DNA of 64,000 bases from an uncultured Carboxylicivirga sp. (lineage in GTDB: Bacteria; Bacteroidota; Bacteroidia; Bacteroidales; Marinilabiliaceae). The notes below the pieces were generated by a model, which was not told the DNA's origin, ran no database searches, and saw only the letters and a list, made by a program, of their open reading frames with translations. The position numbers were made by a program, and so were the translations under genes. The DNA is taken from NCBI RefSeq assembly GCF_963668385.1, contig NZ_OY764327.1, forward strand, positions 5,712,724 to 5,776,723, given 5' to 3'. How positions within the stretch are numbered: the first letter of the stretch is position 1; each line of letters starts with the position of its first letter. Of the stretch, positions 56,024 through 64,000 are shown one piece after another.

Positions 56024-56491
56024 TTATCTTTTCACTTCCGGAAATGGCAATCCACTGGCCAAAGAAACTCTAAGCTCACTTATCACATACATTTCAACCT
56101 GCTGAAACTGCAGTGCCACCACCGGACCTACCGACTTACTCACCTTTTTTACATAGCTTGCCAACAACTTATCGTTTTGCTTTATTAATGTTGCCATTTC
56201 TTTCAATAATGAGGCAGCTTTTTCATTGGTTAGGCTTGCCAACTCATCGCCATAAGACTCAAGTAACTCAAAACGCTTTTGCCCCAGCTCTTTTCTTTTC
56301 CCTTCATATTCGTCATAAATAGTCCAGAAGGCGGTTTGTTTGGCTTCGTCGGGCTTTACCACTTCGGCTATCAGGGCTTTTTTCTCCATTCCAAAAATAG
56401 ACTGGATATAATCTACTTCTGCTTTACTTGTTTGCGCTTTCAGGCCCGAAACAGCCAAAGTCAACACTAATAAAATTAATAGCTTTTTCAT
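56024..56491 (-). CDS. Small exported helical protein, unknown function
   Basis: 155 residues from the ATG at 56491; a longer frame reaching 56560 would overlap the upstream gene. Cleavable signal peptide (LVLTLAVSGLKAQ), then mostly amphipathic helix with many Lys and Glu (EYEGKRKELGQKRFELLESYGDELASL), which recalls the Spy/CpxP-like periplasmic chaperones in size and charge. That comparison is loose and no LTxxQ motif is seen. It is the last gene of the DUF1254 operon, 40 bases after the previous stop. Confidence 0.8.
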   Translation of the reverse strand: MKKLLILLVLTLAVSGLKAQTSKAEVDYIQSIFGMEKKALIAEVVKPDEAKQTAFWTIYDEYEGKRKELGQKRFELLESYGDELASLTNEKAASLLKEMATLIKQNDKLLASYVKKVSKSVGPVVALQFQQVEMYVISELRVSLASGLPFPEVKR

Positions 56492-56531
56492 TTTTCTATT
56501 GTTTAAGGTAAATAATTTAGACTGCTGTAAT

Positions 56532-57935
56532 TTATTTTTTCTGAATTGCCGGCATAGCATACAAAGGATTCAAAGCGTTGGGTTCCGGCCAGTATATTCT
56601 AGTCTGCAATGAAAATAATCCATCATTGGCAGGTAACCAATTTGATTCTTTACCCTCCCCCGGATTCTCTTTTTGAATATAAATATCCAACGACCCATCG
56701 GAATTGTATTGTAAACCTTTGGTAGCACTGCCAATTATATAGCGGTTAATTTCATTTTCAATCAACAATTGCTCAGGCAGTTTATACATGGTTAACGACC
56801 AGAAAGATTTCGCCGGCGGAAGTTCATCTTCGTCAAAATGCAGGATATAATTATGCTTTGAACCATCCAGTTCATCACCATCAGCATCAAAAGTCGATTC
56901 GGGATAAAAAGCCTCTTCCAAATCATTGCCCCACAAACCAAAGTAAGCAGCAGAGGCTCTGGTCAGATATTTACCTTCCATGGCTTTTCGAGTTCCAAAA
57001 GCTCCGGCCACCAATTGCCATTGATTTTTTCGTTCTCCCAAACTTGCTGATGCTTTCATAAACTTTTTTATTCCTGACACAATTCCCTCTTGCACCGCCT
57101 TAATAATCTCCGGATCGTAGTCTTCCGGATTATATGGTTCTCCGGGTTTAACACCAATTTTAGCAAAACGTTCAAACATATCCTTTTCTGATGGATGAAT
57201 CTTACCCATTGCCATTAAGGCATTGAAGTATCCTATAAAATTTTCGTCATTAGCCTTCTGCGGATTGTAGGGTGGAAGATTCAATAACGGTGATGCCATT
57301 ATCTGCATATCCTGCCCTATATATTGCCCCAATGATTCAACCTGATAACCATTCATCACCGCCTGCGCCTGCTCGATATCATCAGAGCCAAACACCTGTG
57401 TACGTCCTAAAGCAAGCAAATAGTTTCCTTCCGATGGTATGACCTTATCAATACCCTCAGGCACCTCTCCTTCCCAATCCGGACCGGTAAACATATATTT
57501 GCCGGCACCATTGCCCGTTTTTCGCGAGCCTACATAATCGATATTGTAAGTATACATATCAATTATCTGAAAGGAATAATATCTTCCATCGGTAATCTCG
57601 GGGACTGATAATATCTGTGGCTGCACAGACAGATCGAACCAAACAGCCGAGTAAAATGTATCGTTATTAGGCCTGACTATAATAGTATCCTGCGGACTAT
57701 TTAATGTACTGTTATTAACTAAAATATTAAAAGCAGCGTTATAAGCACCTGACTCGGGATACATAGCCATGGCAAACATCATTTTATAATGCTCCAGCAT
57801 GGGGTATGCATAAATATAGGCTTCTTCGGCTATTAGTTTGGCCTCATCAGGGGTTAAGGCTTTGGGTTTTGAATTGCACGCACTTGCAATAAAAACCGTT
57901 ACTGTCAGGATTAATGTTAGTGTTTTTTTCATCAT
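56532..57935 (-). CDS. DUF1254/DUF1214 lipoprotein, copy 2
   Basis: 467 residues. Lipoprotein signal (FIASACNSKPK), then a DUF1254 domain (about 35-170, AYIYAYPMLEHYKMM, RPNNDTFYSAVWFDLS, PEITDGRYYSFQIIDMYTYN) and a DUF1214 domain (about 340-455, FWSLTMYKLPEQLL, GEGKESNWLPANDGLFSLQTRIYWPE). The enzymatic role of the family is unknown. It follows a close paralogue by 7 bases, so this is a tandem duplication in one operon. Confidence 0.93.
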   Translation of the reverse strand: MMKKTLTLILTVTVFIASACNSKPKALTPDEAKLIAEEAYIYAYPMLEHYKMMFAMAMYPESGAYNAAFNILVNNSTLNSPQDTIIVRPNNDTFYSAVWFDLSVQPQILSVPEITDGRYYSFQIIDMYTYNIDYVGSRKTGNGAGKYMFTGPDWEGEVPEGIDKVIPSEGNYLLALGRTQVFGSDDIEQAQAVMNGYQVESLGQYIGQDMQIMASPLLNLPPYNPQKANDENFIGYFNALMAMGKIHPSEKDMFERFAKIGVKPGEPYNPEDYDPEIIKAVQEGIVSGIKKFMKASASLGERKNQWQLVAGAFGTRKAMEGKYLTRASAAYFGLWGNDLEEAFYPESTFDADGDELDGSKHNYILHFDEDELPPAKSFWSLTMYKLPEQLLIENEINRYIIGSATKGLQYNSDGSLDIYIQKENPGEGKESNWLPANDGLFSLQTRIYWPEPNALNPLYAMPAIQKK

Positions 57936-57942
57936 ATAATAA

Positions 57943-59337
57943 TTAGTTGGTTTTAATTAATGGAGGATTTACCCACTTACCAGATAAAATTTCAGGTTTA
58001 GGCAAATACAATCGCATCACAACTGAAAATGGTCCTTTGGGCGCAGGCAGCCAGTTGGATTCTTTTTCTTTGCCCGGAGATTCATTTTGAAAATAGAGGG
58101 TAAGCCCTCCGTCTTCGTCAAAAACAAAATCGTCCATCATGGGTGAATTAAGCAAATAACGATTAAGCGGATTTTCCACAAGAAGGCTCGCCGGAAGCTC
58201 ATACATAGTTAAAGACCAAAAGGCATCAACAGGAGGTAATTGTCCCGGTTCAAAACGAAGGGTGTACTTGTTGGCGCCGTTAAGGGGTTTATTTTCCGAA
58301 TCGACATAATAGCCCGGGTAAATCGCTTCTTCGGCACTCGCTCCCCATATTCCCATCACAGCAGCTGCCATTCTGTAGCTGTAGTTGTTGTTGAGATGTT
58401 GTCTGGTGCCAAATATTTCTGCCGATCCTATTTCACCAGCTTCTCCTTGAGATTTTATTACTGCAAAATCTGCCCAGGAATCTGCAATGCCTTGTTTGAT
58501 GGCTTTTTGAATCTCAGGTGAAAATTTATCCCAGTTAAATTCCTGACCAGCGCCAATACCAAGCTTGGCAAAGCGTTTCATTAATTCTTTTTCTGAAGGA
58601 TGGGTAGGACAGAATTGCAAGAGAAAGTTCAACTGCTCAAATACCTTTGGAGACTCTTTGATCTCTTCCCGTGTCAAAGGTTCTATAAAATGAATATCCG
58701 GAGCTATTTGCGGTGCGGGTAGATCAAGAAAAGTAGACAGCGGTTGAAGATTATAACCCGACTGAATTTGCTTCACATTTTCAAGATCATCAGGATTAAA
58801 AAGTTGCGTTCTGTACACTGCCAGCACCCATTCAGTTTCGGATTGAATCAGCTTATCGATGCCAGCAGGCATTTTTCCTTTCCATTCCGGACCAGCAATA
58901 AGAAAAAGGCCTCCATTATTGCCCACAGTTCGGGTGCCGATAAATGCAAAGTTATGGGTGTACAGATCAATAAGCTGCACACTAAAATAACGCCCTACTT
59001 CAATTTCAGGAACAGTAAGTACCATGGGTTCTGAACGCAGATCCAAGGAAGCAAAACTATACGGCGTATCGGAATTTGCTGTCTGCACTGCACGGTCTTC
59101 ATGGGTATATACCCTGGCCATATTGATCACCTTATTCCAGGGACCTTTGTAGTCTGTACTGTTTTCATCAACAAAGTAATTGTAAAGACCTCGATAGTGG
59201 TCAACCATTGGATTGGCATAAGTATAAGCTTCTTGGGCAATTTGTTTAGCTTCTTCGGGTGTTAATGAATCATTGCTAAACTTACACCCTGTCAACAATA
59301 CTGATACCATTAAGGTAAGTAGGAAAAGGTTTTTCAT
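57943..59337 (-). CDS. DUF1254/DUF1214 lipoprotein, copy 1
   Basis: 464 residues from the ATG at 59337, which gives the lipoprotein signal (LLTGCKFSND). Same domain order as the next gene (AYTYANPMVDHYRGL, TANSDTPYSFASLDLRS, VGRYFSVQLIDLYTHN; C-terminal FWSLTMYELPASLL, KEKESNWLPAPKGPFSVVMRLYLP). The TetR paralogue B lies 135 bases upstream on the same strand. The two copies differ enough to be an old duplication, so they may act on related but different ligands or form a heteromer. Confidence 0.93.
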   Translation of the reverse strand: MKNLFLLTLMVSVLLTGCKFSNDSLTPEEAKQIAQEAYTYANPMVDHYRGLYNYFVDENSTDYKGPWNKVINMARVYTHEDRAVQTANSDTPYSFASLDLRSEPMVLTVPEIEVGRYFSVQLIDLYTHNFAFIGTRTVGNNGGLFLIAGPEWKGKMPAGIDKLIQSETEWVLAVYRTQLFNPDDLENVKQIQSGYNLQPLSTFLDLPAPQIAPDIHFIEPLTREEIKESPKVFEQLNFLLQFCPTHPSEKELMKRFAKLGIGAGQEFNWDKFSPEIQKAIKQGIADSWADFAVIKSQGEAGEIGSAEIFGTRQHLNNNYSYRMAAAVMGIWGASAEEAIYPGYYVDSENKPLNGANKYTLRFEPGQLPPVDAFWSLTMYELPASLLVENPLNRYLLNSPMMDDFVFDEDGGLTLYFQNESPGKEKESNWLPAPKGPFSVVMRLYLPKPEILSGKWVNPPLIKTN

Positions 59338-59433
59338 TTTATAAGATTTGAATTTGATTATTGCTATCAATCACAGCATGAGCATGTACTAATCAAAAGT
59401 ACTGATAACGAAAAGAAGAAACTTAGACAGGGG

Positions 59434-59444
59434 TGTCAGGTTTT
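59434..59444. promoter_or_regulatory. Shared TGTCAGGTTTT motif, copy in TetR B-DUF1254 gap
   Basis: Same 11 bases as at 54883-54893, again in the gap between a TetR gene and its downstream same-strand target, 97 bases before the DUF1254 ATG. Confidence 0.4.
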
Positions 59445-59472
59445 GCGGAGAATACAATAGAATTTGGCTAAA

Positions 59473-60039
59473 TCAAAGACTCTTAGCTTTGGGATGATTG
59501 TATAAACCCAAGGTATGCTCCATAATTTCCGTGGCCAGATTACACATATACTCAACAGTGCAATTCTTAAAGTTAATCCTTGCATACCAGGCATCTGTTA
59601 GCGTATTAAAAAATTCAATAAGATCAACATTTGCCTTTTCCGAATTAAAATATTTACGAATAAAAGGAAGTAAAATATCGATTGAACAGGTATTTATTCT
59701 CGTATAAACATTCTGAAAAGCTTCAACATGATTATTTCGAAGCAATTGCTGGTGAAACCTGACATTTAATTCATGACGAAACATAACTTCATACAAATCA
59801 GGGATTAATTCAGATACTTCTCTTTTTAGTTCATTACTAAATTGCTCAGCAACTTTGCCATGATAAACCAATAACTCTTCTATAAGGTGCTCTTTATTAT
59901 TAAAATGATAATAAAAAGTGGCACGCGAGAGACCAGCTTTACCGGAAAGAGCTTTTAAACTAAAGTCTGGTCCATAATAAGCAAATTCGTAATAAGCTGC
60001 CTCCAACCATCTTTGTAAGGTTGGGTTATGTTTTTTCAT
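59473..60039 (-). CDS. TetR family regulator, paralogue B
   Basis: 188 residues. HTH FSLKALSGKAGLSRATFYYHFNNKEHL (about 26-52) and a TetR ligand domain with LIPDLYEVMF and TLTDAWYARINF. A close relative of the protein at 54954. It precedes the DUF1254 operon and probably represses it. An inverted repeat TTACAT-N7-ATGTAA lies 26 bases before its start (60065-60083) and could be its autoregulatory operator. Confidence 0.93.
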   Translation of the reverse strand: MKKHNPTLQRWLEAAYYEFAYYGPDFSLKALSGKAGLSRATFYYHFNNKEHLIEELLVYHGKVAEQFSNELKREVSELIPDLYEVMFRHELNVRFHQQLLRNNHVEAFQNVYTRINTCSIDILLPFIRKYFNSEKANVDLIEFFNTLTDAWYARINFKNCTVEYMCNLATEIMEHTLGLYNHPKAKSL

Positions 60040-60540
60040 ACCTAATCATCAGATATTTCAATTATTACATCAAACTAATGTAAGAAAATAAGATTAACTA
60101 CACATACACACACGGCGTTAAAGTATCTTTTATTAAAAGATTTAATTTTGGTATAATTACTCAGAATACAACACACACTAACTACTAACTTGACACATAC
60201 ACTCGTTTCACTATCTCGTCAAAAACCTTCCTTAATAATCAATACACTATTGATTTTTACAAGAAACATTCAGAACTTACTTTACAATAATGAGAGACAG
60301 GGAAACAATCTATCTTATGAGGGTTGAAAACTAAACACACATTTAACAGTAATAATTTAAAAAATATAATAATATTTAGTCATTTAAAAGTTTATTATCT
60401 GTCTAACAAAAGCAACCTTTCCTAACCAACATATGTATATTATTACATATTAAATCAACCTACCAAAACCATTTTAAAATTCATATTTAGCAACTATTAT
60501 AACTCTGATTTCATTAGTGTTATATAATAAACTTAATTAT
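60040..60540. other. AT-rich intergenic region, 501 bases
   Basis: No reading frame. Two inverted repeats share the core ATGTA/TACAT: TTACAT-N7-ATGTAA at 60065-60083 near the TetR start, and ATATGTA-N6-TACATAT at 60431-60450, about 90 bases before the next gene. Confidence 0.55.
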
Positions 60541-61257
60541 ATGAAGATGAAAAATGTTGTTTTGATATTTTTAATATCTATTATTCCTATGCACATCATA
60601 GCACAGGAAAATGCAAAAGCTGATTTATCTCTTGGTGTAGATTTATACAGTAGATATGTTTGGCGGGGCCTATTATTCTCCGATGCACCTAATATTCAGC
60701 CTTACATTTCGGTTTCTAAAAGTGGTTTTTCACTTACGGCATGGGGATCATATGCCACTTCAAAGAACTACGCCGAAGTAGATATATTTTTGTCATATAC
60801 TATCAAAGGTTTAACAATTGGGGTTAGTGATTATTACTACGAAATAGAATCAGATTTAGGCTTACATGATTATTGGGATTGGGAACAATCCACAACCTTT
60901 CATCTGGGGGAAGCCTATCTGGCCTATGGCCTTCCTGTAGAAAAATTTCCTTTACAAATTACAGCCAGCATGTTGATTTACGGATACGATTTAAATACCG
61001 AAGGAGATCAGAATTATTCCACCTATTTTGAATTAATGTATCCTTTTTCGTTTAATGATTATGACCTTTCATTTACCCTTGGAGCAACACCAAGTAAAGG
61101 ATTCTACACAAGTTATAATGGAGCGGTTATCAACCTTGCTATGGGAGCATCGAAGAACATCAACGTAACAGAAAAGTTCTCAATCCCTTTAAACATATCA
61201 TTTATATATAATCCATCCGCTGATGATATATTCTTAGTGGCAGGGTTCTCTTTTTAA
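60541..61257 (+). CDS. Small outer-membrane beta-barrel (TorF-porin-like)
   Basis: 238 residues from the ATG at 60541; a GTG at 60517 would add a leader with no support. Cleavable signal peptide (IIPMHIIAQ), then alternating strands with [28 protein letters not shown], the start pattern of TorF-like putative porins, and a final aromatic VAGFSF. Ligand unknown. It lies 26 bases upstream of a chemoreceptor gene on the same strand, so the two may be co-transcribed: a pore and the sensor of what enters through it. Confidence 0.85.
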   Translation: MKMKNVVLIFLISIIPMHIIAQENAKADLSLGVDLYSRYVWRGLLFSDAPNIQPYISVSKSGFSLTAWGSYATSKNYAEVDIFLSYTIKGLTIGVSDYYYEIESDLGLHDYWDWEQSTTFHLGEAYLAYGLPVEKFPLQITASMLIYGYDLNTEGDQNYSTYFELMYPFSFNDYDLSFTLGATPSKGFYTSYNGAVINLAMGASKNINVTEKFSIPLNISFIYNPSADDIFLVAGFSF

Positions 61258-61283
61258 AATATAAGCAAATTCATAACATTTTA

Positions 61284-63197
61284 ATGATAAATAAAATGGA
61301 ATCAAAAAACTTTGTACCACTAAGACGAAAGTTAGGAATAGCCATTGTTATTGGATTATTTGTAACAGTTGCTTCAATTATTAGCTATAGCGCATATGTT
61401 ACCCGCCAGGAAGCAATTAGCTCGGCACAAGAACAAGCTCTGGCTATAGCTAAAGATTTCTCATCAAAAACACAAATAGTGGTTGAAGAAGCCATGGATA
61501 TCTCTCGTTCGTTAGCCTATATTTACTCAGTATCGGGCGATGAAGAGATGAAAGGGAGCATTACTCGTAATCAAGCCATAGCTCTATCTGAAAAAGTTTT
61601 ATACTCAAATAAACACTTTTTGGGGCTTACCATGGCTTTTGAACCCAATGCCTTTGACGATAAAGATGATAAATATCGAAACACAGAAGGCCATGATGCT
61701 ACTGGTCGTTTTATGTCATATTTAACCAAAGGAGGAAACAACAAGGCGGTTGTGGATGTATTAATCGATTATGAAACAAAAGAAAAAGGACCATGGTATT
61801 GGGAACCTAAAGAACGCATGAAAGACTATTTAACCGAACCTGTTGTTTACCCAGTTCAGGGAGTAGATGTAACAATGGTATCCTGCATGACTCCTATCAT
61901 TAACAATGGTATTTTTCTGGGAGTAACAGGTATTGACTACCCCATTGATTTTATGCAAGAAATGGTAGGAGCAGAAAACTATTACAATGGACAATATCAG
62001 TTAAGTATTGTATCAAACGAAGGTGTTTTTGCCGCAAATAAAAACAATCCCGATTGGATAATGAAAAGTATTGAAACACTCTATCCTGACACCTATGAAA
62101 ATCAACTGAATCAGATTAAAAATGGAGAAATTGTTATAAATAGTGATGCTGATAGTTTGCATGTATATGTACCTCTTCAAATTGCTAATACGGGCATTAA
62201 CTGGCAGGTTAGGTTTTCGGTTGATCGCGATTTAATTATGAAAAGGGCTAATGAATTAATGAGAGGACAAATCATGATTGGCATCATACTTTTATTAGTA
62301 TCGCTATTTGGTACAATATGGTATGTTTCAAGGTTAATCAAACCAGTGAGTGGCATGGTAAAAATTGCTAACTCAATAGCAAAAGGCGACTTAACTGATT
62401 CTTCTCAGATGGATGCCAGCAACGATGAAATAGGTATGCTTGTTAATGCTTTCCGGGAAATGCAGGAAAATTTAAAAGAAATTGTAATGGGTACAGTAGA
62501 AAGTGCTGAACAAATTGCATCGGCAAGTGCCCAATTAAGTTCAACAAGTATTAGCCTATCCCAGGGAGCTTCAGAACAAGCCTCTTCATTGGAAGAAATA
62601 TCATCAACAATGGAAGAAATTGCCAGCAATGTTACCAACAACACCAACAATGCTTCCATAACCAATGATTACGCAAAAAAATCAGCCAAAGAAATACAAC
62701 TAGTTAATACTGCATCGAAGCAAAGTATGGATGCCGTCAATAAAATAGCCGAAAAAATTACCGTAATCAATGATATTGCAATGCAAACAAATATTTTATC
62801 ATTGAATGCTGCTGTTGAAGCTGCCAGAGCTGGAGAAGCAGGTAAAGGTTTTGCTGTTGTTGCCATTGAAGTTAGAAAGCTAGCTGAAGTATCGAAAAAA
62901 TCAGCAGATGATATTGTAAAAGAAACTGGAACTAGCGTAACTGTTACAAGCGACACCGAAAAAAGACTAACAGCAATTATACCCGAAATAGAAAAAACAG
63001 CAGAGTTAATTGAAGAAATAGCTGTTGCCAGTAAAGAACAGAACTCAGGTGTTGATCAGGTTAATTTAGCGATACAAGAATTAAATAATGTAACACAACA
63101 AAACACCTCAGTTTCAGAACAGGTTGCAGCCAGTGCCGAACAACTTAGTGCGCAAGCCAAAAATCTAAAAACAAAAATTAGCTTTTTTAAAATATAA
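61284..63197 (+). CDS. Methyl-accepting chemotaxis protein with Cache domain
   Basis: 637 residues. Membrane segments at about 18-40 and 328-350 enclose a double Cache sensor ([56 protein letters not shown]). HAMP follows (350-405), then the signalling domain with its tip at about 500-530 ([35 protein letters not shown]). It senses a small periplasmic ligand. Together with the gene at 36892 it shows that the organism has a chemotaxis-type pathway, although no che gene lies in the window. A terminator follows. Confidence 0.96.
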   Translation: MINKMESKNFVPLRRKLGIAIVIGLFVTVASIISYSAYVTRQEAISSAQEQALAIAKDFSSKTQIVVEEAMDISRSLAYIYSVSGDEEMKGSITRNQAIALSEKVLYSNKHFLGLTMAFEPNAFDDKDDKYRNTEGHDATGRFMSYLTKGGNNKAVVDVLIDYETKEKGPWYWEPKERMKDYLTEPVVYPVQGVDVTMVSCMTPIINNGIFLGVTGIDYPIDFMQEMVGAENYYNGQYQLSIVSNEGVFAANKNNPDWIMKSIETLYPDTYENQLNQIKNGEIVINSDADSLHVYVPLQIANTGINWQVRFSVDRDLIMKRANELMRGQIMIGIILLLVSLFGTIWYVSRLIKPVSGMVKIANSIAKGDLTDSSQMDASNDEIGMLVNAFREMQENLKEIVMGTVESAEQIASASAQLSSTSISLSQGASEQASSLEEISSTMEEIASNVTNNTNNASITNDYAKKSAKEIQLVNTASKQSMDAVNKIAEKITVINDIAMQTNILSLNAAVEAARAGEAGKGFAVVAIEVRKLAEVSKKSADDIVKETGTSVTVTSDTEKRLTAIIPEIEKTAELIEEIAVASKEQNSGVDQVNLAIQELNNVTQQNTSVSEQVAASAEQLSAQAKNLKTKISFFKI

Positions 63198-63214
63198 CCG
63201 ACAAATTAATAACA

Positions 63215-63250
63215 GAAGAGGCAATTCACATTTAAGTTGCCTCTTTTTTA
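63215..63250 (+). terminator. Terminator after chemoreceptor gene
   Basis: AGAGGCAA and TTGCCTCT form an 8-bp stem around a 12-base loop, then six T. Located 19 bases after the stop. Confidence 0.88.
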
Positions 63251-63273
63251 TATCACAACCCTTCATTCAAAAA

Positions 63274-64000
63274 CTATTTAAGCTTATTGGGTAATCGAAA
63301 ATTAAAGAAAGTAAGTGCACGCCAAAACCATTCCAGCGGGCCATATTTATAATTTTTAAACCATATCTGACAGAACCACATCTGAAACACCCAAAACAGT
63401 ATCGCATACAAAAAGCTAAGCGTATCGCCCAAATACTGATATAATGCTAAACCATAGCCATAAAACAAGGGGACACCAACTAATGGTTGCATCACATAAC
63501 TGGTTAAGCTCATTCGGCCATATTGCGATAATGCAGTAAAGATACCTGCAGATCGAAATCGATAATACAACAACATAAATCCACCAATCCACATTGATAA
63601 TATCGACAGATTACTAAAAATTCCAGCCAACTCGGTAATTAACGATTTCTGAGTATCATTACTCCCAATAAGCGTTGGTAAATAATGACTAATTAGTTGA
63701 AAAACAGATAAACAAGCAAAGCCAAGCCCTAATAAGCGCCAAAGCAGAGGCTTGTTATTCTCCGATTTTTCAAAAAAACCAATTCGGCCTAAAATCATTC
63801 CAATAACAAATAAACCAAACAATTGATACACTCTGGCTGATGCAATCGTCCATTTTACAATCATTATAAATGCAATGCCCGAATTATGCCGTAACACATC
63901 ACCAAACGATCCACTGCAAAAGGTTTGAAAAGCAGTACCCCAGTCGCCCCAATCACGCTGAATGATAAATTCAGGATTTACGAAACTATAAATCAATTCA
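63274..64000 (-). CDS. DUF418 family membrane protein, partial (5' end outside window)
   Basis: The frame is open to the right edge (242 codons); no true start is inside the window. The visible part has about six membrane segments and the C-terminal DUF418 block: LSQYGRMSLTSYVMQPLVGVPLFYGYGL, FWVFQMWFCQIWFKNYKYGPLEWFWRALTFF. The family usually has about 390 residues, so roughly the N-terminal 150 are missing. Function of DUF418 is unknown; it may be a transporter or acyltransferase-like membrane protein. Confidence 0.9.
   Translation of the reverse strand, partial: ELIYSFVNPEFIIQRDWGDWGTAFQTFCSGSFGDVLRHNSGIAFIMIVKWTIASARVYQLFGLFVIGMILGRIGFFEKSENNKPLLWRLLGLGFACLSVFQLISHYLPTLIGSNDTQKSLITELAGIFSNLSILSMWIGGFMLLYYRFRSAGIFTALSQYGRMSLTSYVMQPLVGVPLFYGYGLALYQYLGDTLSFLYAILFWVFQMWFCQIWFKNYKYGPLEWFWRALTFFNFRLPNKLK

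Noticed and set aside
56492-56560. Longer start for the small exported protein at 56024
   Set aside because: It would overlap the upstream DUF1254 gene and add a leader without signal features; the ATG at 56491 gives a standard signal peptide.

Overview
This window comes from an AT-rich member of the phylum Bacteroidota, probably a Bacteroidales/Marinilabiliales-type free-living or marine bacterium; the genus cannot be fixed from sequence alone. The evidence is three TonB-linked receptors with carboxypeptidase-like N-terminal domains (two of them SusC-type), a SusD lipoprotein, many small SPII lipoproteins, A-rich ribosome sites without clear Shine-Dalgarno sequences, a DUF5686 outer-membrane protein, a LytTR/LytS pair, and a promoter matching the Bacteroidota form (TTTG, 19 bases, TAnnTTTG). 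No tRNA, rRNA, CRISPR array, transposase or phage gene was seen.

Layout. 1-1055: 5' part of a sensor kinase that runs off the window. 1264-9738: five-gene operon read leftward, M16 zinc peptidase, SusC, SusD and two lipoproteins, probably for peptide capture. 9986-12270: LytTR regulator and LytS-type kinase, translationally coupled. 12332-13969: cobyrinate diamide synthase behind a cobalamin riboswitch. 14077-21677: the most unusual locus. A SusC-like outer-membrane barrel that lacks its plug domain overlaps by one base an alpha-2-macroglobulin-like protein that carries a complete SusC-type plug in its middle as well as an intact thioester motif. 21868-25664: lipoproteins and a TonB receptor. 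26148-35381: housekeeping and envelope genes (hybrid-free sensor kinase, LTA-synthase-like protein, lipocalin, AI-2E permease, one-domain voltage-gated channel, PEP carboxylase). 36011-38028: a double-hotdog protein overlapping a chemoreceptor without a periplasmic domain.

38124-49436 is a tight ten-gene operon read leftward (gaps 2 to 35 bases): RND/MMPL exporter, LolA-like carrier, TauE/SafE permease, CdsA, dolichol/phytol-kinase-like protein, NAD-dependent reductase, CDP-alcohol phosphatidyltransferase, DUF5686 outer-membrane protein, SDR and a VOC dioxygenase-like protein. It reads as a pathway for making a CDP-activated lipid and moving it to the outer membrane. 49437-51457 has no convincing gene: it holds two 518-base direct repeats in tandem, then a palindrome-dense stretch, ahead of a DUF6261-like gene. 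52280-60039 holds an arylsulfatase, two DUF1254 lipoproteins and a small secreted protein, with two paralogous TetR genes each placed just upstream of its presumed target; the two TetR/target gaps share an 11-base motif. 60541-63197: a small outer-membrane barrel and a Cache-domain chemoreceptor. 63274-64000: part of a DUF418 membrane protein cut by the window end.

Main points for a second look: the split plug/barrel/alpha-2-macroglobulin pair, the lipid export operon, the hotdog-chemoreceptor pair, and the repeat island at 49.8-51.2 kb.
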